This document shows, one piece after another, positions 35,660 to 43,880 of a DNA stretch of 64,000 bases (position 1 is its first letter; each line of letters begins with the position of its first letter). The DNA lies in NCBI RefSeq assembly GCF_030064065.1, contig NZ_CP125946.1, positions 930,001 to 994,000 of the forward strand, read 5' to 3'. The translations under genes were made by a program, and so were the position numbers. The notes beneath the pieces were generated by a model. It saw only the letters and a list, made by a program, of their open reading frames with translations. It did not search any database and was not told where the DNA came from. The DNA is from Rothia sp. SD9660Na (lineage in GTDB: Bacteria; Actinomycetota; Actinomycetes; Actinomycetales; Micrococcaceae).

Positions 35660-36375
35660 CCCTCAAAGTACTGTTAGCTGACGACCAAGACATGGTGCGC
35701 TCCGGTTTCGCCCTCATTCTCTCCATGGAGGACGACATCGAGGTGGTCGGCCAGGCCCGCAACGGAGCCGAAGCCCTGGAACTTGCCGCAAGCGTCCGCC
35801 CCGATGTGGTGCTCATGGACGTTCAAATGCCCGTAATGGACGGAATCACCGCCACTGCCGCCTTGACCGAGCAGCTGCCGGGCACAGCCGTTCTTATTCT
35901 CACGACCTTTGAGCGCGAAGATTACCTCTTCTCAGCCCTGCAAGCCGGCGCCAGCGGTTTCCTGCTCAAAACCTCAGATGCAGATGAGCTGGTTACTGCT
36001 ATCCGTAAGGTTGCCGGGGGTCTTGCTCTGCTCTCACCCGAAATGACCCTGCCACTCATCGCCCGTTTTGTGGAGCAGACCAAGGGACAGGACGCCGCCG
36101 CGCAGGCAGGTAGCTTAGGGGCGGGAAAGAGCGGGGGAGCACGCTCCGCCCAGGAGCTGAGCCCCGAGGACGCCTTCGCCCTGGGCGCACTCACCCCCAG
36201 AGAGAAAGAAACCCTAGAGCTTCTCGCCCAGGGCCTCACCAACGCAGAAATCGCAGAAAAACTCTTCCTCGGGGCGGCAACCGTCAAGACGCACGTATCG
36301 AACATCCTGGCTAAGACCCACAGTCGCGACCGCGTCCGTGCCGTCATCTTCGCCCACCGAGTAGGGTTAGCCTAG
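35656..36375 (+). CDS. Response regulator, NarL/LuxR family
   Basis: Cytoplasmic DNA-binding partner of the kinase at 34268. The receiver domain (residues 1-120) has DDQD acidic residues, phosphoacceptor Asp in VVLMDVQMPVMDG (about 55), and the conserved Thr and Lys (ILTTFERED, LLKTSD). A linker of about 50 residues leads to the LuxR-type helix-turn-helix: LTPREKETLELLAQGLTNAE then TVKTHVSNILAK. It overlaps the kinase gene by four bases and probably controls the ABC exporter genes that follow after 124 bases. Confidence 0.94.
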   Translation: MTLKVLLADDQDMVRSGFALILSMEDDIEVVGQARNGAEALELAASVRPDVVLMDVQMPVMDGITATAALTEQLPGTAVLILTTFEREDYLFSALQAGASGFLLKTSDADELVTAIRKVAGGLALLSPEMTLPLIARFVEQTKGQDAAAQAGSLGAGKSGGARSAQELSPEDAFALGALTPREKETLELLAQGLTNAEIAEKLFLGAATVKTHVSNILAKTHSRDRVRAVIFAHRVGLA

Positions 36376-36407
36376 ATTCTCAACCTAGCTTCTCAGCGTC
36401 CGCCCAC

Positions 36408-36444
36408 CAACTCCCCCGCCCGGCTCCACCCGGCGGGGGAGTTG
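36408..36444. terminator. Hairpin between response regulator and ABC genes
   Basis: CAACTCCCCCGCC pairs with GGCGGGGGAGTTG around CGGCTCCACCC. There is no T tract after it. It may be a weak terminator, so the ABC genes could have their own promoter under the regulator's control. Confidence 0.6.
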
Positions 36445-36499
36445 TTATGCTCACAGCCTTCCTAGACTTGAGGTACAAGCTACCCAAAGGAAGTGCCCC

Positions 36500-37417
36500 A
36501 TGACTGACCGAACCATAGAAGTGCATGACCTCACCAAGGTCTACGGCAGCGGCCCCACCGTCACAGCCGCCGTAGAAAAGGTGAGCTTTACTGTTGAACC
36601 CGGCTCCATGACCGGTTTTCTTGGCGCAAACGGTGCTGGCAAGACCACCACCATGCGCATGATTATGGGTCTGCTCGAACCTACCGAAGGGCAGGTGCTT
36701 TATGGCGGGCATGCCATCACAGCTGAGGACCGCGCGGGTTTTGGCTACATGCCCGAAGAACGCGGCCTCTACCCCAAGCAGGCTATCCTGGCCCAGCTCG
36801 TCTACCTGGGCCAGCTACGCGGTATGAGCGCTAGCACCGCCCGCACCATCGCTACCGACCACCTCACCGAACTGGGGCTGGGGGAGCGCCTGAACGACAA
36901 GCTCGAATCCCTCTCCCTCGGCAACCAGCAGCGGGTGCAAATCGTAGCCTCTATCCTGCACCAGCCCACGGCCCTAATCCTCGACGAACCCTTCTCCGGC
37001 CTTGACCCTAAAGCCGTAGACACCATGGTCTCCATGATGCGCGAGCTCATGCGTGATGGCGTCCCCATCCTTTTCTCATCCCACCAGCTTGACCTGGTCG
37101 ACCGTCTCTGCGACCGCGTCGTCATTCTGCACGGAGGCACCGTCCGCGCCAGCGGCAGCGCCACCGAACTGCGCGAATCAGGCGCCCCCCGCTACCTCTA
37201 CCGTGGTGGGGAGGATGCCGCCTGGCTCCGGGATCTGGCCGGGGTGAACGTCCTTGACGTCTCCGGCACCGACGCCGTCCTCGAACTGGCCCCCGGCGCT
37301 GACCTGGCCAGCGTCCGCCATCAGATCCTGAGCACCGGACTCCACCGCGACATGCACGAGTTCTCCCGTCAGCTCCCCACCCTCGGCGACATCTACCGAA
37401 AGGTCACCGGCCAATGA
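36500..37417 (+). CDS. ABC transporter ATP-binding protein (ABC-2 exporter, DrrA/NatA type)
   Basis: A 305-residue ATPase with Walker A GANGAGKTT (about 43-51), Q-loop, signature LSLGNQQRV, Walker B ALILDEPFSGLD and the H-loop SSHQLD. The C-terminal 90 residues form the DUF4162-like tail typical of DrrA/NatA ATPases. CCCAAAGGAAGTG precedes the start. It overlaps the permease gene by four bases. Placed after a two-component system, it likely exports a drug, lipid or ion in response to a cell-envelope signal; the substrate is unknown. Confidence 0.93.
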   Translation: MTDRTIEVHDLTKVYGSGPTVTAAVEKVSFTVEPGSMTGFLGANGAGKTTTMRMIMGLLEPTEGQVLYGGHAITAEDRAGFGYMPEERGLYPKQAILAQLVYLGQLRGMSASTARTIATDHLTELGLGERLNDKLESLSLGNQQRVQIVASILHQPTALILDEPFSGLDPKAVDTMVSMMRELMRDGVPILFSSHQLDLVDRLCDRVVILHGGTVRASGSATELRESGAPRYLYRGGEDAAWLRDLAGVNVLDVSGTDAVLELAPGADLASVRHQILSTGLHRDMHEFSRQLPTLGDIYRKVTGQ

Positions 37418-38595
37418 ACACCGCACCCACCCGCCCCAGTACCGCCCCTAAAAACGCCTGGCAAATCGTTGCCACCCGCGAAATCATGGTCAAGCTGCGC
37501 GACAAATCCTTCATCGGCGGAACCATCTTCTCCCTCGTCATCATCCTGGCTGCAATCCTTATCCCCTACTTTGTCAGCTCCGGTTCTACCGACTACACCG
37601 TAGCCACCAGCGACGACCGGGCAAGCTCCCTGGTCGCCGCAGCCGATGCAGCGAGCGACGACGAAACCAGCTATACCGCCACCCAGGTTAACAGCGCGGA
37701 TGCCGCCCGCACTCTCGTAGCCGACGGGGACGCGGACGCCTACCTCGCCCCCACCGACCAGGGCTGGGAACTCGTCTTCGACTCATCACTCGATAACAGC
37801 CTGGTCACTGAACTGGGTGCCGTCATCACCTCCACCATTACAGCCGAAAACGCAGCTGCCGCAGGCGTTGATCTCGAAGCCCTAGCCGCAGGAACCCAGG
37901 TGAGCACCAGCGTCCTCTCCGGCAACAGCAATGCAGGGCTTGCCTTCCTCATCGCCATGGTCTTCGCCATGATTTTCTACATGACCACCGTGCTCTTCGG
38001 CGTAGCCATCGCCAACTCCGTGGTCGAAGAAAAACAAAACCGCATCGTCGAAATCATCGCCACCGCCATACCGCTCGGCCAACTCCTCGCCGGAAAAATC
38101 GTGGGCAACATCGTGCTCGCCATCCTGCAGGTAGCCACCTACGCAGTCGCCGGCCTCATCGGCATGCAAATCACAGGAAGCGCCTCAGAATTCGGCTGGA
38201 TCCTACCCTCAGCCGGCTGGTTCGCCCTCTTCTACATCGTCGGTTTTGCAGCCATTGCCACTATCTGGGCCGCTGTCGGTGCCATGGCAGCCCGCACCGA
38301 AGACATCGCCAATCTCTCCAACCCCATCACCATGGTGCTCATCGCCGCCCTCTTTGCCGGTATCTACGTCTCAGGAACCTGGCTCAAGGTCGTCTCCTTT
38401 GTGCCTGTCCTATCCTCCATCGCCATGCCCCGCCGCCTGCTCACCGAAGACGTAGCCCTCTGGGAACCCCTACTCGCCCTCGCCCTCACCCTGGCAGTAG
38501 CAGCCCTTCTCACCCGGCTCGGCGCCCGCATCTACCGTGCCAACATCATGCGCGGTGGAACCTCGGTGAGCTGGAAGCAGGCGCTCAAGAAATAA
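37414..38595 (+). CDS. ABC-2 family permease (NatB-like)
   Basis: The membrane partner of the ATPase (393 residues). One helix near residues 30-50 (SLVIILAAILIPYFVSS) is followed by a large extracytoplasmic domain (about 50-170, Asp and Ala rich) and five helices in the C-terminal half, including AFLIAMVFAMIFYMTTVLFG with the following VVEEKQNRIVEIIATAIPLGQLLAGK, typical of NatB/YhaP proteins. Overlaps the ATPase gene by four bases. The next gene, rpsP, starts after about 206 bases. Confidence 0.88.
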   Translation: MNTAPTRPSTAPKNAWQIVATREIMVKLRDKSFIGGTIFSLVIILAAILIPYFVSSGSTDYTVATSDDRASSLVAAADAASDDETSYTATQVNSADAARTLVADGDADAYLAPTDQGWELVFDSSLDNSLVTELGAVITSTITAENAAAAGVDLEALAAGTQVSTSVLSGNSNAGLAFLIAMVFAMIFYMTTVLFGVAIANSVVEEKQNRIVEIIATAIPLGQLLAGKIVGNIVLAILQVATYAVAGLIGMQITGSASEFGWILPSAGWFALFYIVGFAAIATIWAAVGAMAARTEDIANLSNPITMVLIAALFAGIYVSGTWLKVVSFVPVLSSIAMPRRLLTEDVALWEPLLALALTLAVAALLTRLGARIYRANIMRGGTSVSWKQALKK

Positions 38596-38801
38596 AACGG
38601 TCAGCTTGCTCACAACACGCTCACTCCATAGAGCGTAACCCTAGATTAAGCGGGGCGGAGCTGGCATACTTGACGGGTACTCGATTTTTCCCGGCCCCTC
38701 TCATCCGGGAGAAATTGTGTCCGCAGAGGTCTTGACGAAGCCCGCCCCACGAGCTGACACCTGACCTCGAACAGTTATAGAAAACAGGAGAAACCACTAC
38801 A

Positions 38802-39230
38802 GTGGCTGTTAAAATTCGTCTGAAGCGTTTCGGTAAAATCCGCGATCCCCGCTACCGTGTTGTAGTAGCTGACTCACGCACCAAGCGTGACGGTAAGGCT
38901 ATCGAGGAAATCGGCATTTACCACCCGACCGAGAACCCCTCACGCATCGAGATCAACTCAGAGCGTGCCCAGTACTGGCTGTCAGTTGGCGCCCAGCCCA
39001 CCGAGCAGGTAGCTGCTCTGCTGAAGCTGACCGGCGACCTGGCTGCTGCCAAGGGCGAAAAGGCTGAGTCAACCGTAAAGCCCGTTGACGCTAAGCCCGA
39101 GTTCGTTGTTCCCGAAAAGGGTTCGGTCATCCTTCCCGAGGCAATCACCCCCAAGGGCGAGGACAAGGCTGAAGAAGCTCCCGCAGAAGAGGCTGCTGAA
39201 GAAGCAGCTTCTGAGGAAGCAGCTGAGTAA
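38802..39230 (+). CDS. rpsP: 30S ribosomal protein S16
   Basis: S16 binds 16S rRNA early in 30S assembly. The N-terminal 80 residues are standard ([25 protein letters not shown]). The C-terminal 60 residues form an acidic, Ala/Glu-rich tail typical of high-GC actinobacteria (142 residues in all, against about 85 in others). The start is GTG 38802 after AGGAG. The 206-base leader contains a small GC hairpin near 38688-38710. khpA follows two bases after the stop. Confidence 0.97.
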   Translation: MAVKIRLKRFGKIRDPRYRVVVADSRTKRDGKAIEEIGIYHPTENPSRIEINSERAQYWLSVGAQPTEQVAALLKLTGDLAAAKGEKAESTVKPVDAKPEFVVPEKGSVILPEAITPKGEDKAEEAPAEEAAEEAASEEAAE

Positions 39231-39232
39231 TC

Positions 39233-39475
39233 ATGTTGGCTGACGCTCTCGAACACCTCGTTCGGGGTATCGTCGACAACCCAGACGACGTCCAGGTGCG
39301 CGCCAAAACTGGCCGCCGGGGCGAAACTCTGGAGGTTCGCGTGAACCCTGATGACCTTGGCCGTGTGATTGGCCGCTCCGGCCGCACCGCCAAGAGCATC
39401 CGTACCGTGGTCAACGCCATCAACGACGGCGACCATGTGCGCGTAGACGTCATCGACACCGACCGACGACGCTAA
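39233..39475 (+). CDS. khpA: KH-domain RNA-binding protein KhpA
   Basis: KhpA is a small KH-domain protein that binds RNA with KhpB and influences cell division and small-RNA functions in Gram-positives. The 80 residues contain a single KH domain with RVIGRSGRTAKSIRTVV (the GxxG loop GRSG). It follows rpsP by two bases, as in nearly all actinobacteria. ATG at 39233 is taken; TTG directly after it could also serve. In relatives rimM follows directly; here a terminator and the McrBC insertion come next. Confidence 0.95.
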   Translation: MLADALEHLVRGIVDNPDDVQVRAKTGRRGETLEVRVNPDDLGRVIGRSGRTAKSIRTVVNAINDGDHVRVDVIDTDRRR

Positions 39476-39494
39476 CTGAATACTTGAAGTAAGA

Positions 39495-39532
39495 GGCTCT
39501 ATCCCAGCTATCATTGGGATAGAGCCTTTTTA
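39495..39532 (+). terminator. Rho-independent terminator after khpA
   Basis: GGCTCTATCCCA pairs with TTGGGATAGAGCC around GCTATCA, followed by TTTTTA. It separates khpA from the inserted mcrB, which starts 17 bases later; it may have come with the insert or mark its left edge. Confidence 0.93.
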
Positions 39533-39548
39533 CTGTTGAAAGGAAATT

Positions 39549-41078
39549 ATGAATAAAATTGAATGGCTTGGCGAAGGTAAATATAAAGATAAGTGGGTTC
39601 GGAAATATGAGGGGGTGGTGCCGTTAAGTGACATTTTAAAGAATATTCACCTTGGTGTAAAAAAAGGTGTCTACATCTATGTTACATATCAAGATCAGGG
39701 AAATCATTTATTTAAAAAATTTGAAGAGTTTAGGCTAGATAAATCGCAGCCTGGTCGAAATAGTGCAATTACGAAAGCGAGAACCCCTAGGACTTTTGTA
39801 AAGCATTTCTTAAGCTGCTTTGGTGAAGAGTTTGATGATGAAAATTTAAGTGATGAGGATGCTTTTAAGAGACTATCAGAATTTTTGACTAATGAAAATG
39901 AAAATCTTGACAAGGTGATTGTTCACTTTGGGACGGGTGATTGGGCAATAAAAAAAGAAATGCAATATAAGTTCAATGAGGCTGGAATGTTTAGCAAAAC
40001 GAGAAAAGGTGTCCAGGGCGAAATTATGAAAAATAAGATTAAAATAGCTCAGCTTAATTCGATTTTAGAGGGTGTTGCGGGGTGCGGAAAAACCTATTAT
40101 CAAAAATCGCTCTTTGAGGTAAGTGGAGAAAATAAAGATCTTGGTTTTACTCCAGATTGTAGCGAAACAGTAGTCTTTCATCCCTCCACTTCCTATGAAG
40201 ATTTTGTGTCAGGTTTGCGTCCCCAGAAGGGTGGAGGCTTCTCGGGGGAGGCCGGTATCTTTGTGGAGCTGTGCAACCGTGCCGCGGCAGACCCTGAGAA
40301 CAACTACCTACTGTTCATTGATGAAATCAACCGGGCTAACACCGCTAAAGTATTCGGTGATCTACTCATGGTAATTGAGGAAAGTAAGCGTGCTCCTGTT
40401 GCAAAACTCAATACCTATAAAAGAGCAGTGCTCACTCGCGGTGAAGCTAAATCTTTAGGAATTACTACTGTTCGTCTTCAAACTGCTATTGATGCTCTGC
40501 CAGAAAAGGCGAACCCACCTGCAAAGGGCAAAGAGGGAGCCCTTGAATATTTAGCTGTGCCTGACAACCTTTACATTGTTGGAACAATGAATTCGACGGA
40601 CCGTTCTGTGGGAACCATCGACTTAGCTCTTCGTCGCCGCTTTACTTGGCATACTATGGAGCCGAAGACCTTGGAAGAGCTTGAAAATGAATTTGAAAAA
40701 GAAAGACAATCAGAACTATCTGAACTTTTTCGCTGGTACGCGCAGGCTAATATTAAGTTACAGAAAAAAGTAGGTCCTGATGCCAGGCTAGGTCATTCTT
40801 ACTTCTATGAAAATAAAAAAACTTCTCAGCAGATTGCCCGTGACCTCCTCAAGCAGCTAGCTGAAATTTTCTATATTTTCCATCTTGAAGACCTTATAGC
40901 AGAAGAACCCTTCAGTCGACCTATTCAGGATTTAAAGCTAAAGAATGTAGGTGAAGGGCTAGGTCAAAAGGTTATTGTCGAACAGGTTTCAGCTAATAAC
41001 TCGGGCAAGGCTAGCGGAAACCCAGAGCCAGCGGAAAGTGATTCTGGGAAATCTCCCGAAAATCCACAGGGAAGCTAG
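39549..41078 (+). CDS. McrB-like AAA+ GTPase of a type IV (McrBC) restriction system
   Basis: McrB proteins form AAA+ rings that bind modified DNA and drive the McrC nuclease using GTP. The 509-residue protein has an N-terminal region (1-160) that I do not recognise and that should set specificity, then the AAA+ core: Walker A EGVAGCGKT (about 175-183), SYEDFVSGLRP, Walker B LLFIDEINRAN (about 257-267), the McrB signature GTMNSTDRS (about 346-354) and LRRRF. The C-terminal 25 residues are low complexity. AAAGGAAA precedes ATG. GC content is far below the neighbours, near 25-40% by hand count on lines in the first 600 bases, then close to 55% around the AAA core. mcrC follows after 4 bases. 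Confidence 0.88.
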   Translation: MNKIEWLGEGKYKDKWVRKYEGVVPLSDILKNIHLGVKKGVYIYVTYQDQGNHLFKKFEEFRLDKSQPGRNSAITKARTPRTFVKHFLSCFGEEFDDENLSDEDAFKRLSEFLTNENENLDKVIVHFGTGDWAIKKEMQYKFNEAGMFSKTRKGVQGEIMKNKIKIAQLNSILEGVAGCGKTYYQKSLFEVSGENKDLGFTPDCSETVVFHPSTSYEDFVSGLRPQKGGGFSGEAGIFVELCNRAAADPENNYLLFIDEINRANTAKVFGDLLMVIEESKRAPVAKLNTYKRAVLTRGEAKSLGITTVRLQTAIDALPEKANPPAKGKEGALEYLAVPDNLYIVGTMNSTDRSVGTIDLALRRRFTWHTMEPKTLEELENEFEKERQSELSELFRWYAQANIKLQKKVGPDARLGHSYFYENKKTSQQIARDLLKQLAEIFYIFHLEDLIAEEPFSRPIQDLKLKNVGEGLGQKVIVEQVSANNSGKASGNPEPAESDSGKSPENPQGS

Positions 41079-41082
41079 TTCG

Positions 41083-42693
41083 ATGAATGCTCAGACTGAG
41101 TCACGTTTGCCTGAAACCACACGCTGGTTTCAGGCCAGTGGCAGAGGTAATGGGGTAGGGCTTACCGTCTTGCGGGCACCTGCCACACCGGATTCTGAAG
41201 AATATCAGACTCTCATTTTTCACATCCTCCCCAAGCTTTGGCGCCCTGATAGCACTAAAGCTACAATCCACACCCTGAGTCAGGAAGATTTCACTAGCAC
41301 CTGGGAGTCTCACTACACCTTATATGAACAAGACATCATTGGCGTCTCAGACCCATACATAGTGAGCTTGCTAACCACCCTTGTAGAAAAAGCCCCAGCA
41401 GAATCAGTGACCACAGATGCTGATGAGCAAGTTGACCTAACAGATGAAGAATCTGAATCGCGGCTATCACCCCTCTGGTCAGTAACCTCGGCACCGAAAG
41501 ACGCCGTCAATGAACCGCTGAAACCTGCGCGCGGTCAGGCGATGAATGCGCCAGAGGCTCTCTGGGCTATGCTTGACGCCTACCAGGTTAAAATCGAGCC
41601 GATTCCAACTTCCAAAGACTTCGGTTCAGCTGGTACAGCTATGTTTGCTTCCAGCAAGTTCATGAAGAAATTTGTCTACATGCGGTTTATCGAAGAAGCG
41701 CTAGTAGCCCTACGTGACCGGCGTCCTCAGTATGTGCTTCATACAGATGAGATAGCAACGGTCAAGGGGCGGATGACTCCGGAGGGCCTGATCCGACGGG
41801 CGATAACAGGGTCTCCGAAAATTGAGTGCGAATTCGATGAGCTCACTACTGATAACCACATCTGGCAAGTCATAAGAGCCGCTACAGAACTTTGTGTTCC
41901 TGAGTTAAAAGACCACCACCTTGTAGGTAAAAAGACTAGCTACACTAAGGCCCTACTTGTCGCTGCCCAGCTTCGGGATGTAACTATTACCTCACGGCAT
42001 GCACTAATCGCTCAGGCAACCCACTACAAGGTTCCTAGACAGGAGTCTCTAGCCGTGCGAAAGAGCTATGAGCTTGCTCGGGCTATTCTTCAGACCAGGT
42101 TCAATGCTACGGTGAGTAAACAGGAAGGTCCTGGTGTTATTGCTAACCTTAAGTACTCGATGTATGGTCTCTGGGAACAGCTCGTACGAGAGCAGTTCAA
42201 TAAGGTAGAAGATACAGACGCGAAAGGACAGAAAGAAGCCCGACTAGTACATGTATTTTACAAATGGGATGGAAAAGAGTGGAAATCCGCTGACGGAGGC
42301 AAGCGACCTGATGTAGTTGTAACTTACGGGGAGTCAACCTTCTACATAGATGCCAAATACAAGGCGAACGAACTTGGTATCAAAAAGGCAGGGATGGGAG
42401 ACCAGTACCAGATGGCCACCTACGCCTTGAGAACCAAACGGAACGTATATCTGGCCTATCCCACCTGTGACGCTGAGCTGGTCAAAAAAGTGCCTGAATA
42501 TCAGTACATTCCCTACGCAGATAAGTACACCGATAATCAGGAAACACCTGCTACTAATGAATTCATTCAAGTAGGTCAGTTCTATCTTCCCTTCCCCTCC
42601 CAAAAAGACGCTCAACGAAAGAACTTTGTTCCAACAGCGAGTCAATTGACTCCTGAACGGGTTAAGGAATTATCTCGGACCTCTCTTGCCTAG
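41083..42693 (+). CDS. McrC-like PD-(D/E)XK nuclease of the type IV restriction system
   Basis: McrC binds the McrB ring and carries the nuclease that cuts DNA. The 536-residue protein has an N-terminal adaptor (1-270) including TVKGRMTPEGLIRRA, matching the RGRI-type segment of McrC, and ECEFDELTTDNHIWQVI. The nuclease core is YSMYGLWEQLVREQF, KRPDVVV (catalytic Asp about 410) with FYIDAKYK (Asp-x-Lys), then DQYQMATYA. The frame is open from 40975, but ATG 41083, five bases after the mcrB stop, is the likely start. A terminator follows at 42723. The module lies between khpA and rimM, genes usually adjacent. Confidence 0.87.
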   Translation: MNAQTESRLPETTRWFQASGRGNGVGLTVLRAPATPDSEEYQTLIFHILPKLWRPDSTKATIHTLSQEDFTSTWESHYTLYEQDIIGVSDPYIVSLLTTLVEKAPAESVTTDADEQVDLTDEESESRLSPLWSVTSAPKDAVNEPLKPARGQAMNAPEALWAMLDAYQVKIEPIPTSKDFGSAGTAMFASSKFMKKFVYMRFIEEALVALRDRRPQYVLHTDEIATVKGRMTPEGLIRRAITGSPKIECEFDELTTDNHIWQVIRAATELCVPELKDHHLVGKKTSYTKALLVAAQLRDVTITSRHALIAQATHYKVPRQESLAVRKSYELARAILQTRFNATVSKQEGPGVIANLKYSMYGLWEQLVREQFNKVEDTDAKGQKEARLVHVFYKWDGKEWKSADGGKRPDVVVTYGESTFYIDAKYKANELGIKKAGMGDQYQMATYALRTKRNVYLAYPTCDAELVKKVPEYQYIPYADKYTDNQETPATNEFIQVGQFYLPFPSQKDAQRKNFVPTASQLTPERVKELSRTSLA

Positions 42694-42722
42694 AGACAAA
42701 ACTAGGAGAAGAAAAAGATAAT

Positions 42723-42757
42723 AGCCCCATACCAGCACTTGCTGGCGTGGGGCTTCT
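42723..42757 (+). terminator. Hairpin terminator after mcrC
   Basis: AGCCCCA pairs with TGGGGCT, enclosing a second stem CCAGCA/TGCTGG. It is followed by TCTAG, so the T tract is short. It lies 29 bases after the mcrC stop. Confidence 0.75.
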
Positions 42758-42780
42758 AGCTGCCCGCCTGCGTCCGCGTC

Positions 42781-42960
42781 CTTGCCATACCTCCTGCTGG
42801 CCTAGGCCTCAGAACTCCAATCTACCGCTATATTGGGCACCCCGACCCCTACACGCGAGACCTTATCGAAGTTCTCGTCAAACCAATTCAGAACGACACC
42901 ATCATGGTAATTTTCCACGCCATGAGAACAGGAGAGAGGGCCAATAATGACCAGCACCTC
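42781..42960 (+). pseudogene. Possible truncated toxin-like fragment upstream of a small ORF
   Basis: In the frame of 42904 the sequence reads LRTPIYRYIGHPDPYTRDLIEV, split here as TPIYRYIGHPDPYTRDLIEV and VKPIQNDTIMVIFHAMRTGE, ending at a TGA near 42966. The end VIFHAMRxxE resembles the C-terminus of small BrnT/DUF4258-like toxins found with an antitoxin directly downstream. There is a stop at 42757 in this frame and no good start before ATG 42904, so the 5' part is missing. The next small gene overlaps its end, as antitoxins often do. Tentative. Confidence 0.35.
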
Positions 42961-43135
42961 CGCTGAAAACATGCTCCTTCATAGCGAAGAATACTGGGAG
43001 CTACTCTCCCACGCTGCTGAGCTCGGCCTAAACACCCCGCGTGATGAAGAACCCCTTACCGGCAAAGCGGCCCAACTTCAAGCTGCAGCTACCTTCGGTA
43101 TAGAAGCAACAGCACACAACACCCATACAAACTAA
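42947..43135 (+). CDS. Small protein of unknown function, possible orphan antitoxin
   Basis: A 62-residue protein: it begins TSTSAENMLLHSEEYWELLS and ends in a short polar tail. GGAGAGAGGG (42931-42940) precedes ATG 42947 at suitable distance, so translation is plausible. No domain is recognised. It overlaps the toxin-like fragment upstream, and the layout (small toxin, then a short protein with AAATFG near the end) suggests an antitoxin left behind. It could equally be a small protein of no such function. Confidence 0.45.
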   Translation: MTSTSAENMLLHSEEYWELLSHAAELGLNTPRDEEPLTGKAAQLQAAATFGIEATAHNTHTN

Positions 43136-43141
43136 CTACAC

Positions 43142-43180
43142 AAGCCCCGGGCTAGCCTCTCGCTGGTACGGGGCTTTCTT
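43142..43180 (+). terminator. Hairpin terminator before rimM
   Basis: AAGCCCCG pairs with CGGGGCTT around a structured 20-base loop with GCTAG/CTGGT pairing, followed by TCTTG. It lies 6 bases after the small gene at 42947 and marks the right edge of the inserted region. Behind it are a GCGTCCGC octamer (43195) and the rimM start. Confidence 0.8.
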
Positions 43181-43260
43181 GTACCTACCCACCGGCGTCC
43201 GCAAAACCCGGTAAAGTTAGACCCAAACCCCACACCACCTTTACCCCCAAGGAGATACGC

Positions 43261-43875
43261 GTGCAGGTACAGGTCGCCCGCATCGGCAAACCCCACGGCA
43301 TCCGCGGCGAAGTCACCGTCCAGCTCTTCACCGACGCCCCCGAAGAACGCTTCGCTCCCGGGGCCGTGCTCGACATCGAAAACTTCAACCCCGCAAGCCC
43401 CGCAGGCACCATCGCCCCCGCAGGCACCCTCACTGTCAAAAAATCCCGCTGGAACAAAAAAATCCTGGTCGTAGCCTTCGAAGAAGTCACCAACCGCAAC
43501 CAGGCCGAAGACTTGCGGGACACCCGCCTCACCTTTGACTCTGCTAGCGAAGCAGAAGCCGACGGTGATGATGAAGGCTACTACGAGCATGAACTGCTCG
43601 ATCTACCCGTCTACCTGGCTGCCGACATCAAAGACGGCTATCTACCCGAAGAACCCATCGCCATCGTCACCGGCCTGCAGACCATGCCCACCCAGGACCT
43701 GCTAGTCCTGGAGAACACCGCAGACGGTGAAGAAGTTATGATTCCCTTCGTGGAAGAGCTCGTCCCGGCCATCGATACCGAGGAGGGCTACATTATCATC
43801 GACCCACCCGCCGGCCTGCTCGAGCTCAACAGCGATGAAGACGACGAAGCCGACATCGAGAGCGAGCAGGGCTAA
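43261..43875 (+). CDS. rimM: Ribosome maturation factor RimM
   Basis: RimM helps assemble the 30S head by binding S19. The 204-residue protein starts [23 protein letters not shown] (shown here as [16 protein letters not shown]), the family hallmark, has the PRC-barrel part with [11 protein letters not shown], and ends in an acidic tail (about 180-204). The start is GTG 43261 with AAGGAG just before. trmD follows after 5 bases. Confidence 0.96.
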   Translation: MQVQVARIGKPHGIRGEVTVQLFTDAPEERFAPGAVLDIENFNPASPAGTIAPAGTLTVKKSRWNKKILVVAFEEVTNRNQAEDLRDTRLTFDSASEAEADGDDEGYYEHELLDLPVYLAADIKDGYLPEEPIAIVTGLQTMPTQDLLVLENTADGEEVMIPFVEELVPAIDTEEGYIIIDPPAGLLELNSDEDDEADIESEQG

Positions 43876-43880
43876 ACCTC

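Noticed and set aside
38596..38801. Possible riboswitch in the rpsP leader
   Set aside because: Only a short GC hairpin is visible; no conserved riboswitch core was found.
42747..42947. 66-residue open frame starting MGLLAARLRPRPC
   Set aside because: No ribosome-binding site, Arg/Pro-rich like a GC-driven shadow frame, and it begins inside the mcrC terminator. Another frame over the same bases has more protein-like content.
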